Assembly (NCBI GenBank): GCA_030590525.1
Contig: JAUUYI010000041.1
Location: 1-10,641 of the forward strand
Source: Sedimenticola sp.
GTDB lineage: Bacteria; Pseudomonadota; Gammaproteobacteria; Chromatiales; Chromatiaceae
Direction of reading: 5' to 3'
DNA: 10,641 bases
Below the pieces are notes generated by a model. It had not been told where the DNA came from and searched no databases. It worked only from the letters and a program-made list of their open reading frames with translations. The first letter of the stretch is position 1. Each line of letters opens with the position of its first letter. This document shows positions 1-5,835 of this stretch, in pieces. Made by a program: the position numbers and the translations under genes.

Positions 1-329
1 GCCTGTGTTCCAGTGATCCGGGCAATGGATTGCAGGCAGCTATCCAGGTTTTCGTTGGAGAAGAACCCCACTTTCACATAATTTACGCCGGTGCAGGCGA
101 CTTTCGATACGGCTTTGGTCACTCTTTGCGGATCGGGCGGAAGATCACCAATGGTGGCGCTGACAGGACTTCGTTGGGCGACCTGTTCAACGATTGCGTG
201 AATCTGCTCGATGGGGAGGGCACCCAGTGCGCCGTTGTGCGGGTTTTTCAGGTCGATGATGTCTGCTCCGGCCCGGATTACCATTTCTGCTTCCTGGCTG
301 TCGACTACGCTGGCCAGCATCTGTGTCAC
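1..329 (-). CDS. mfnB: MfnB-like (5-formylfuran-3-yl)methyl phosphate synthase (DUF556), 3' end missing
   Basis: The visible 109 residues match the start of the DUF556 TIM-barrel family. In methanogens MfnB condenses two glyceraldehyde-3-phosphates to the furan phosphate precursor of methanofuran; methylotrophic bacteria need the related methylofuran for the formyltransferase/hydrolase complex. Visible marks are a first strand MLASVVDSQEA, then GADIIDLKNP followed by NGALGALP. The lysine of DLKNP (residue 28) is at the place of the Schiff-base lysine known in the archaeal enzyme, and a second conserved stretch reads NYVKVGFF. The start is GTG at 329, inside a 4-nt GTGA overlap with the DUF447 stop. 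AGGAG at 338-342 lies 8 nt upstream, the right distance for GTG and too far (17 nt) for the ATG at 320. The gene continues beyond the left edge. The family call is firm; the exact product in bacteria is known from homology. Confidence 0.88.
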   Translation of the reverse strand, partial: MTQMLASVVDSQEAEMVIRAGADIIDLKNPHNGALGALPIEQIHAIVEQVAQRSPVSATIGDLPPDPQRVTKAVSKVACTGVNYVKVGFFSNENLDSCLQSIARITGTQ

Positions 330-898
330 TCTGTGCTCTCCTTTATCTGCTGCCGTAAAATGTAGACCTTCTCTATCAACCAGTCCCAGGCCTGCCATTC
401 ATTCTCACCGGCAGTTTTGTCCATGGAGATCTCGAGATATTCGATCTCACGCTCGATCTTATCGGGAGGCAGGCGGTTCAGGCGGCTGACCAGGATGGCC
501 AGTTCCAGTACCGCGGCCTGTCCCCGGTTGAATCCACGGAAAGGGCGATGGTTTGCTTCGCAGACGGGCTGGCAGAAGAGGCGCGGGCGTAGCGGATCGT
601 CTTCAACTCGCTGCAGTTTCACCTCGCTATGGGCCAATGCAGCGGCGAGGCGTGGTGCCGAGACTTGTTCGGCCTCGGCCAGGGGCCACTCGTAGTGACC
701 GGTGAGGCAACCGGCGAACACCCGCACATCGTCACAATAGTTGATGACCGCACACCCCTCGGAGAGGATATTAGCAAGTGTTCTGGAGGGACGGAACGGT
801 GCAACCACTACCTGTTGCCCGTGCCAGACGATACCCATGGGAGCGATCTGATTGACACCGGTGCTGCTCCGGGTGGTGATGATAACTTCCTGGATCAA
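326..898 (-). CDS. DUF447 family protein of the methanopterin/methylofuran cluster
   Basis: This 190-residue protein has the layout of the DUF447 family, whose N-terminal half resembles an FMN-binding split barrel. Its conserved opening is EVIITTRSSTGVNQIAPMGI (residues 4-23), then VVVAPFRPSRTLANI. A helical C-terminal part begins with FNRGQAAVLELAILVSRL (about 123-140). Genes of this family travel with H4MPT and methylofuran genes in methylotrophs and archaea, but I know of no assigned reaction. The start is TTG at 898, overlapping the upstream TGA as TTGA. The next Met (residue 21) would cut off the conserved opening, so TTG is needed. AGGG at 911-914 lies 12 nt upstream, a rather long gap, so re-initiation after the upstream gene is plausible. 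Downstream it overlaps mfnB by 4 nt. No membrane segment or signal peptide is seen. Confidence 0.85.
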   Translation of the reverse strand: MIQEVIITTRSSTGVNQIAPMGIVWHGQQVVVAPFRPSRTLANILSEGCAVINYCDDVRVFAGCLTGHYEWPLAEAEQVSAPRLAAALAHSEVKLQRVEDDPLRPRLFCQPVCEANHRPFRGFNRGQAAVLELAILVSRLNRLPPDKIEREIEYLEISMDKTAGENEWQAWDWLIEKVYILRQQIKESTE

Positions 899-2292
899 GG
901 TGTTTTCTTTCCCTGTTTCTTGGTGGGGCCGGCCTGTTGATAGTGGTTCATATCTTCTGAGGTCGCAGGCAGTGCACAGCCCCAGTTCAACGGTTGATCC
1001 TGTACGTAGCGTTTTCCCAGTTGCCGGGCTATCTGGGCCCGGGAAAGTTCCACGCCAAGGTAGAAGGCGTGGCCGCCGTCATTTTCCACTTCCAGTTCGG
1101 AGAAAAAATCAAACGGATCCTCGTGCGTAGTCAATCCATTTCGGTTATAGAGGTGTATGCCTTCAGCGCTGACCTGGATGCGGAAGTTGGGATCCCGAAT
1201 CGCTGAAGCCAGCTCCTGGATCTGCTCCAGTGAATAAGGGAAAGGGTGCATCTCGTGCAGTCCGGTGAGGCCACTGTCGATCTGCTTGGGCAGCATGTTC
1301 TCCAGCCGGGCCCGATACATGATCCTGCGCGCGAGGTTTGCCTCTCGTACGGCACTGCGGCAGTGCGGGCTGACCTGGGTGGTCAGAATGTTGCCGATGT
1401 CCAGTTCCGATATCATACCCATGAGCACTGCATTGATGCCAACCGTATCGGCTTCTGTCAGCTCCGTGATGTTGCCTGTGCCCATCATGATCTCGGCCTG
1501 CGGGTGGCTTGCCCGCAACTGCTGGTAGCGGACGATGGAGTCAGTGAAGCCAAAATGGATGGGGTCCAGGATGGGGTCGGCAATGTAGGGCAGGCCACGG
1601 TGCTCGAGTTGTGTCATCGCCCGTTCGAGGGAAGCCATGTCTCCCGGGCTGCCCGGGATGAGCACCGCTGTAGCCTCCACCTCGTCGGCGATCCATAGTG
1701 TCTCCTCATGCAGGCTGAGCAGGAAGTCGGCGCCGGCCCGCCCGCCTGTCAACAACTCTTCTGGTTGCATCGAGTCTACGCTGACCTGGTATCCAGCCGC
1801 CTTGAGGGCCTGGACGCTCTCCGTCAGGTGCGGGAAGGGCGTCTCCGGCAGGCATCCCAGGTCGATGACGTCTGCGCCATCAGCCGCATAATCCGCCGCT
1901 TTTTTCACGATGGCCGCAGGCGTCAGCCCGGTGGCATCGACGATCTCGGCGAAGATCCGTACGCTGTAGCTGCTGAGGTCCGGGGGTTTCCCCTGCTTGC
2001 CGAAATAGCGCGGCAGGTCCATCAGTTCATTCGGGCCGCGCTCGAAGGGAACACCGAAGTGATGGCTCAGGGCATCCATATCGCCGCGGCAACGGCCGGG
2101 AACCAGGATTCGATCGGCGCCGTCGGTGTCGCCGAGCCGGCGTTTGATCATATCCGCGGTCATCAGTGCGGCCACCTTCAATCCGAGTTGACGTACCTGC
2201 CACTCGAACGCCTCCGGAGCTATTTCCTGCAGCACCTGGTTGAGTTGCTTCTCGGCCAGTTTGCCGGTCAGGAACAGGATCTGCTCAGGCAC
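895..2292 (-). CDS. Dihydropteroate synthase-like protein with DUF6513 N-terminal domain
   Basis: The 465-residue protein appears to have three parts. Residues 1-110 are a DUF6513-type domain beginning EQILFLTGKLAEKQL. Residues about 115-340 are a TIM barrel related to dihydropteroate synthase, with GADVIDLGC (139-147), VSVDSMQ (160-166), ADPILDPIHFGF (238-249) and MMGTGN (269-274). A C-terminal region carries HAFYLGVELSRAQIARQL, resembling DUF4346. This is the archaeal/methylotroph DHPS-related family found in H4MPT clusters; its reaction is not settled as far as I know. True FolP motifs such as NLTPDSFSDGG and SRKRF are absent, so it should not be called folate DHPS, and the window has a genuine FolP as well. 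The start is GTG at 2292 with AAGGA at 2302-2306, 9 nt upstream. It overlaps the flavoprotein gene by 25 nt and the DUF447 gene by 3-4 nt, so the genes are probably translationally coupled. Confidence 0.9.
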   Translation of the reverse strand: MPEQILFLTGKLAEKQLNQVLQEIAPEAFEWQVRQLGLKVAALMTADMIKRRLGDTDGADRILVPGRCRGDMDALSHHFGVPFERGPNELMDLPRYFGKQGKPPDLSSYSVRIFAEIVDATGLTPAAIVKKAADYAADGADVIDLGCLPETPFPHLTESVQALKAAGYQVSVDSMQPEELLTGGRAGADFLLSLHEETLWIADEVEATAVLIPGSPGDMASLERAMTQLEHRGLPYIADPILDPIHFGFTDSIVRYQQLRASHPQAEIMMGTGNITELTEADTVGINAVLMGMISELDIGNILTTQVSPHCRSAVREANLARRIMYRARLENMLPKQIDSGLTGLHEMHPFPYSLEQIQELASAIRDPNFRIQVSAEGIHLYNRNGLTTHEDPFDFFSELEVENDGGHAFYLGVELSRAQIARQLGKRYVQDQPLNWGCALPATSEDMNHYQQAGPTKKQGKKTP

Positions 2293-2825
2293 TCGCTATC
2301 GTCCTTGAGGGCGTCTATCAGTTCTGAAAAACTGGTGGCAACCCGGGTATATTCAAATTCGCGCAACCGTTCCACATTCTTCAGGTCGATGCGTCGCGGA
2401 TAGACCATTACCTTGCCGTTCGGCGCCTCGGTCTCCATGATGGGCTGGGTGTCGCAGGCGAAGACGACGCTGGGGATTCGGCACTTGCCGGCCTGGGCAT
2501 AGACGTTGGTTACCAGGGTATCGGCGACACCCCAGACCATCTTTGCCACCGTGTTGGATGTCGCGGGCGCAATCACCAGACGCTCATAATGTCCATGGTA
2601 GAACAGCCCAACGGGCGAAGCGCTGGCCGTCGTGTCACGGAAACAGGTCATGCGCTGGCGCAGGGACTTGAGGTCAAAATCGTACATGGCGAGAACTTCG
2701 GCAGCTGCCTTGCTCAGAAACAGGTCCACGTCGTCACGTTGTTGTACCAGATCGAGACACTCTTTGAGATAGTGACCTGAACCGGTTATGGCCCAGGCGA
2801 TACGGGGTTTACGCGGCTTTTTCAC
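2268..2825 (-). CDS. dmrB: DmrB-type flavoprotein, probable dihydromethanopterin reductase
   Basis: This 185-residue protein has the HFCD/flavoprotein fold. An N-terminal strand runs into the phosphate-binding ITGSGHYL (residues 13-20), and the FMN-site segment reads APATSNTVAKMVWGVADT (86-103), followed by a TNVYAQAGK stretch. The bacterial enzyme of this family, studied in Burkholderia xenovorans as DmrB, reduces dihydromethanopterin to H4MPT with bound flavin and forms a cage-like oligomer. The archaeal DmrX version carries extra iron-sulfur motifs; none are seen here. The start is GTG at 2825, 1 nt after the PTPS-like stop, with only a weak CAGG upstream, which suggests coupling. Position between PTPS-like and DHPS-like genes supports the last reduction step of H4MPT synthesis. 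A related archaeoflavoprotein with another acceptor cannot be excluded from sequence alone. Confidence 0.82.
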   Translation of the reverse strand: MKKPRKPRIAWAITGSGHYLKECLDLVQQRDDVDLFLSKAAAEVLAMYDFDLKSLRQRMTCFRDTTASASPVGLFYHGHYERLVIAPATSNTVAKMVWGVADTLVTNVYAQAGKCRIPSVVFACDTQPIMETEAPNGKVMVYPRRIDLKNVERLREFEYTRVATSFSELIDALKDDSECLSRSCS

Positions 2826-2826
2826 G

Positions 2827-3339
2827 TCATACCTGCCCCGGATCTATTCTGCGCCGGCATATACCCCACTGCTGATCTGCCTCTTCCACCGCAATCTCCA
2901 TATGGTCTACGTGCTGCAGTGCCGAGCGCTGTTCGAGCAGGGGCAGAAGAGTCTCCATCAGGTACCAGGCCAGCATCTCCGCGGTCGTGTTGGCGACCGG
3001 TAGAATCAGGCAGTTTCCGGCCGGCAGGGAGAAGCGCTTGTCGTAACTTGAAACCTCTACCTGTCCTCCCTGCTGCTGCAGGGTGACTTCGTCGCTCTTG
3101 CCAGGAAGCAGTATCTTGTCATTCAACTTGGTGCAGAGGCTGGCGGCCAGTCGGTTGAGCAGAACGAAGTCGATGACGAAGGCATCACGGTTGTTATCAC
3201 CCGAGGCCTGTATGCGTACATGGAAGTTGTGTCCATGGAGGTTTTCACAACTGTTATCGAAGGTAATGAAATGCGCCGCGTTGAAATGGAGTTCGCCTGG
3301 ATGCACGCTGACAGCAAACTGTTGCTCGGGATTGGACAA
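2827..3339 (-). CDS. 6-pyruvoyl-tetrahydropterin synthase / QueD-like protein
   Basis: This 170-residue protein has the T-fold PTPS/QueD layout. Zn ligands are His23 (in FNAAHF) and His35 and His37 (in CENLHGHNF). Cys31 sits at the place of the catalytic cysteine. NTTAEMLAWYL (117-127) and the VEEA Glu pair (152-153) complete the pterin pocket. The usual LDH segment carrying the catalytic Asp-His is replaced by LND (72-74), so the chemistry may differ from classical PTPS or QueD. In this setting it may act on dihydroneopterin triphosphate from FolE2, perhaps replacing a dihydroneopterin aldolase as reported for PTPS-III enzymes; that is inference. The start is TTG at 3339: AGGAG at 3348-3352 is 8 nt upstream, an in-frame stop lies at 3358-3360, and no ATG or GTG lies between. 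It is the first gene of the five-gene cofactor operon. Confidence 0.88.
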   Translation of the reverse strand: MSNPEQQFAVSVHPGELHFNAAHFITFDNSCENLHGHNFHVRIQASGDNNRDAFVIDFVLLNRLAASLCTKLNDKILLPGKSDEVTLQQQGGQVEVSSYDKRFSLPAGNCLILPVANTTAEMLAWYLMETLLPLLEQRSALQHVDHMEIAVEEADQQWGICRRRIDPGQV

Positions 3340-3347
3340 ACGGGGCT

Positions 3348-3352
3348 CTCCT
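3348..3352 (-). promoter_or_regulatory. Shine-Dalgarno deciding the TTG start of the PTPS-like gene
   Basis: On the minus strand AGGAG is followed by 8 nt and then TTG at 3339. The next in-frame alternative, a GTG at codon 12, has no such motif, and starting there would trim the conserved N-terminal strand. Confidence 0.7.
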
Positions 3353-3373
3353 GAACTTCAAGGATATCAATCT

Positions 3374-3562
3374 AGTAACTATTCAGCCCGTAACTTCTCA
3401 ATAACCCGGGGCAAAAGGGTAGGGTGGATCAAGGAGCGCAGCGGCGGATCCCAACGCGATCTAGCCTGGTCTGTCCGCTCCGCTTGGTACACCCTACATT
3501 TTAGATTCTTGCCTGGACTTATTGAGAAGTCACCAAATTCCAACGCCTGTTGAATAGTTACT
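3374..3562. repeat. Large imperfect palindrome (MITE- or REP-like element) in the leader of the cofactor operon
   Basis: Three nested inverted repeats are readable. AGTAACTATTCA (3374-3385) pairs perfectly with 3551-3562. ACTTCTCAATAA (3393-3404) pairs perfectly with 3519-3530. GTAGGGTG (3419-3426) pairs perfectly with 3490-3497, followed by a looser match between the GC-rich AAGGAGCGCAGCGG and CCGCTCCGCTTGG. TCAATC occurs as a direct repeat at 3367-3372 and 3562-3567, immediately at the two ends, and could be a target duplication. There is no room for a transposase. The GTAGGGTG...AAGCG core resembles repeats I associate with gammaproteobacterial intergenic regions; this is recollection, not a search. 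It lies between the sigma-54 promoter and the first gene, so it would be transcribed as a long hairpin. Confidence 0.8.
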
Positions 3563-3576
3563 CAATCAACAGCAAT

Positions 3577-3594
3577 AAGCAAGATACAGGCCAA
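3577..3594 (-). promoter_or_regulatory. Sigma-54 (-24/-12) promoter of the methanopterin/methylofuran operon
   Basis: On the minus strand the sequence is TTGGCCTGTATCTTGCTT. Against the sigma-54 consensus YTGGCACGNNNNTTGCW it keeps Y, TGGC, the following G, and TTGCT, with exactly 10 nt between the invariant GG (3591-3592) and GC (3579-3580). Only the A and C of the -24 box differ. The predicted transcription start is near 3567, about 228 nt before the TTG start of the PTPS-like gene. It points away from the sigma-54 activator gene and into the operon, lying in the only long gap between them. Confidence 0.68.
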
Positions 3595-3614
3595 CAGAGA
3601 CACTATACACCTCA

Positions 3615-3629
3615 GCTCATAGTTTGAGC
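3615..3629. promoter_or_regulatory. Candidate activator-binding palindrome upstream of the sigma-54 promoter
   Basis: GCTCA-TAGTT-TGAGC is a perfect 5-bp inverted repeat with a 5-nt spacer, about 48-62 nt upstream of the predicted start. A wider inverted pair, ACACCT (3607-3612) and AGGTGT (3643-3648), surrounds it but is not concentric. Activators of this class bind such dyads, though usually 80-150 nt upstream. The arms are short, so chance is possible. Confidence 0.3.
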
Positions 3630-3699
3630 AGCCGATCGATAAAGGTGTCAGTTCATCTCTTCTGGAAGCTCGATTTGACGATATCGCCTCGCCAGGCGC

Positions 3700-5655
3700 T
3701 CAACGCGGGGGATTGATACCGTAACGCTTCATGCGCCGATAGAGTGTGTTGCGGCTGAGATCCAGCTTCTTGGCAACCCGGCTGATGTTCCAGTGCATCT
3801 CCTCGAGTTCATGTAACAGGGCATCACGCTCGGCGACTGCCAGGGCGTTAAAGTTTTTCCCGGTGGTATTGGGCAACACCTCCTCATTGATTGCACTGCG
3901 AATCTCTTCGGGTAGATCATGGATCACTACTCTGTCGTTTTCGCACAGTGCAGTGGCCGTGCGGAGCACATTGCGAAGTTGCCGGATATTACCGGGCCAG
4001 CTGAAGTTCTCCAGCATCCGCAGGGCATCCGGATCCCAGGACAACTCCACGTCCGTGCCCGTTTCCATCTGGCCTATCTTCTTGATCAGTTGCAGCTTGT
4101 CCCGGCGCTCCCGCAGTGGGGGCATGGTTAGTGAGATGCCGTGCAAACGGTAGTAGAGATCTTCGCGAAACTTACCCTCCGTTATTAAATCCTTGATGTT
4201 GTGGTGAGTGGCGCTGATCAGCTTGATTGAGACCTTGATCGGGTTTTCACCGCCAAGCGGTATCACCTCCCGCTCTTCCAGAACCCGCAGCAGGCGCGCC
4301 TGGAGGTGCAGGGGCATATCGCCGATCTCATCCAGAAACAGGGTACCACCATCTGCCTGTACGATCTTTCCACGGTTTCCCTCACGGCTGGCCCCGGTAA
4401 ATGCACCGGGTCGATAACCGAAGAGTTCGCTCTCGATGAGGGACTCCGGGAGTGAGGCGCAATTGATGGCGACGAAAGGTTTGTCATGGCGGGGACTGGC
4501 GGTGTGCAGCGCCCGCGCGAACATATCCTTGCCAGTGCCCGTTTCGCCAAGCAGCATGCAGGGAATATCCCGTTCCATCAGCTTCAGAGCGATTTCCACG
4601 TTCTTCTTCATTCGTGGTTCATCGAAGTGCAGGGCATTCAATGATTTCGTTCGACCCAGATAGGAGCAATCGTTCTGCTTGAAGTCGCGTTTCGCTATAA
4701 CTGGCGCAGGGGTGGGGCGGCAGCTGTTTACCGGTGGCTGCAGGATGGCGAAGAGGCGTCGATCCCCTTTGACCTCGCGAATGGGGAAAGCGTGGGTATG
4801 GGCGCGCTTGAGCAGGCTGGGGAGTGATAGCGTGAAGAGTCCGTGTATCTGTTGTCTCACGATCTGCTGTGGTGTCTCCACGTTCAGCTGGAACATGGCG
4901 CTGCGATTGGCGGCCAGTATCTTCCCTTCCAGGTCGAAGGCGATGGCCCCCTCACCCAGAGTGCTGATGAATTCGGAACGGGCATGGAAGCGGAGAATGA
5001 AGGCATCTTTCATGGCACAGAAGAAAGCGCGATTTTCGATCACCTGAGCCGACATGTTCAGCAGTACCATGGTGTGCTGCTGGGCCATTTCCGATTTACT
5101 GGATGCGTCGAGCACCGCCAGGATCTCCCCGTGGGGGTCGAAGATAGGGGCTGCGGCACACGTCAGGTTGGCATTCTGGGTGAGGAAATGCGCACGTTTA
5201 TGGATGACAAGCGGTTTTCTTTCCACCAGGCAGGTGCCCATGCCATTGGTGCCCTGAGCCGCCTCGCTCCAGACTGCCCCTACATGCATGCCGGCGTGGG
5301 CCGCCGCCTCGGTGAACTGGGGATCGCCGATGTAATTCATCAGCATCCCCTCGCTGTCGGTCAACATGATGGCATGGCCCGAGCCGGCCAGTTGCTGGTA
5401 TAGATTGGCCATTTCCGGACGGGCAATATCCAGCAGCTGGGCTTGTCTATGCAGCCGTTCCTGAAGATCGGGCCGGTTGATAATGAGAGGGTCCGGTGCT
5501 TCACCCGGATCGAGCCCGAAATCATCCCGACAGCGTTTCCAGGAATGAAGCGTCAGCTCGTCGATCGTTGAGGGGGCCAGACTGTTTTCGTTCAGGACGG
5601 TGCGAACGAACTCTCCATGATCGGAAATATCGTGTTGCAGGATGGTATCTCCCAC
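3700..5655 (-). CDS. AcoR-family sigma-54-dependent transcriptional activator
   Basis: This is a complete 651-residue bacterial enhancer-binding protein. The N-terminal region has the LHSWKRCRDDFGLDP signature (36-50) typical of AcoR-like regulators. A GAF-type sensor follows at about 75-210, with QGTNGMGTCLVERKPL inside. A PAS-like region spans about 225-310. The AAA+ domain (about 333-565) has Walker A GETGTGKD (370-377), the sigma-54 contact loop GAFTGA (417-422), Walker B GGTLFLDEIGDM (436-447) and FREDLYYRL (497-505). A Fis-type helix-turn-helix ends the protein (about 623-646, with LDLSRNTLYRRMKRYGI). The start is GTG at 5655, with a strong GGAGGAGG at 5663-5670, 7 nt upstream. It lies just upstream of an operon with a -24/-12 promoter, so it is the obvious candidate activator of that operon. 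The ligand is unknown; relatives respond to acetoin or alcohols. Confidence 0.95.
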   Translation of the reverse strand: MGDTILQHDISDHGEFVRTVLNENSLAPSTIDELTLHSWKRCRDDFGLDPGEAPDPLIINRPDLQERLHRQAQLLDIARPEMANLYQQLAGSGHAIMLTDSEGMLMNYIGDPQFTEAAAHAGMHVGAVWSEAAQGTNGMGTCLVERKPLVIHKRAHFLTQNANLTCAAAPIFDPHGEILAVLDASSKSEMAQQHTMVLLNMSAQVIENRAFFCAMKDAFILRFHARSEFISTLGEGAIAFDLEGKILAANRSAMFQLNVETPQQIVRQQIHGLFTLSLPSLLKRAHTHAFPIREVKGDRRLFAILQPPVNSCRPTPAPVIAKRDFKQNDCSYLGRTKSLNALHFDEPRMKKNVEIALKLMERDIPCMLLGETGTGKDMFARALHTASPRHDKPFVAINCASLPESLIESELFGYRPGAFTGASREGNRGKIVQADGGTLFLDEIGDMPLHLQARLLRVLEEREVIPLGGENPIKVSIKLISATHHNIKDLITEGKFREDLYYRLHGISLTMPPLRERRDKLQLIKKIGQMETGTDVELSWDPDALRMLENFSWPGNIRQLRNVLRTATALCENDRVVIHDLPEEIRSAINEEVLPNTTGKNFNALAVAERDALLHELEEMHWNISRVAKKLDLSRNTLYRRMKRYGINPPR

Positions 5656-5662
5656 ACTCTTT

Positions 5663-5670
5663 CCTCCTCC
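5663..5670 (-). promoter_or_regulatory. Shine-Dalgarno deciding the GTG start of the activator gene
   Basis: On the minus strand GGAGGAGG precedes the GTG at 5655 with a 7-nt spacer. It is the strongest ribosome binding site in the window and fixes a non-ATG start. Confidence 0.75.
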
Positions 5671-5729
5671 AATAGTGGCGGGTTCTACCGCTAGGGGCAG
5701 ACCCGCGATACAAGCCGGCCGTTGCTGAT

Positions 5730-5787
5730 TTGCAGGCGTTGTATCTTTATAGTGATAATTATTCTTATTCTCGGAAGTCTATGCCAA
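5730..5787. promoter_or_regulatory. Divergent promoter region between the activator gene and folP
   Basis: On the minus strand TTGGCA (5782-5787) and AATAAT (5758-5763) are separated by 18 nt and each match the sigma-70 consensus at five of six bases; they would serve the activator gene. On the plus strand GATAAT (5754-5759) is a good -10 for folP, but the box 18 nt before it (TTGCAG, 5730-5735) is poor. The two -10 boxes overlap, so the promoters could compete. The stretch is AT-rich compared with its surroundings. No sigma-54 motif was found here. Confidence 0.35.
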
Positions 5788-5835
5788 AATTCTGGTAATG
5801 ACAAACCCTGCAATTCGAGTGTTATTCTTAACGCT

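Noticed and set aside
30..365. Plus-strand open frame of 111 codons at the left edge.
   Set aside because: It is the antisense shadow of mfnB, whose minus-strand translation has clear family motifs.
1708..2403. Plus-strand open frame (231 codons) opposite the DHPS-like gene.
   Set aside because: It is antisense to well-conserved TIM-barrel motifs and bridges two genes; no ribosome binding site or domain seen.
3083..3553. Plus-strand open frame running from inside the PTPS-like gene through the palindrome.
   Set aside because: It crosses a coding gene and a repeat element and resembles no known protein.
3685..3698. Hairpin CGCCT-GGCG-AGGCG just after the activator stop, as a terminator.
   Set aside because: The stem is only 5 bp and no T-run follows on the minus strand; too weak to call a terminator.
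5751..5768. Fur-box-like TGATAAT-T-ATTCTTA upstream of folP.
   Set aside because: Only 5 of 7 bases match in the second half and the region is simply AT-rich promoter sequence; neither neighbour is an iron gene.
5722..5835. Open frame extending folP upstream to a TTG at 5722, giving a hydrophobic leader (MLICRRCIFIVIIILILG).
   Set aside because: DHPS is a cytoplasmic enzyme with its first strand at IMGVLNLT; the stretch is AT-rich, holds likely promoter boxes, and has no ribosome binding site at 5722.
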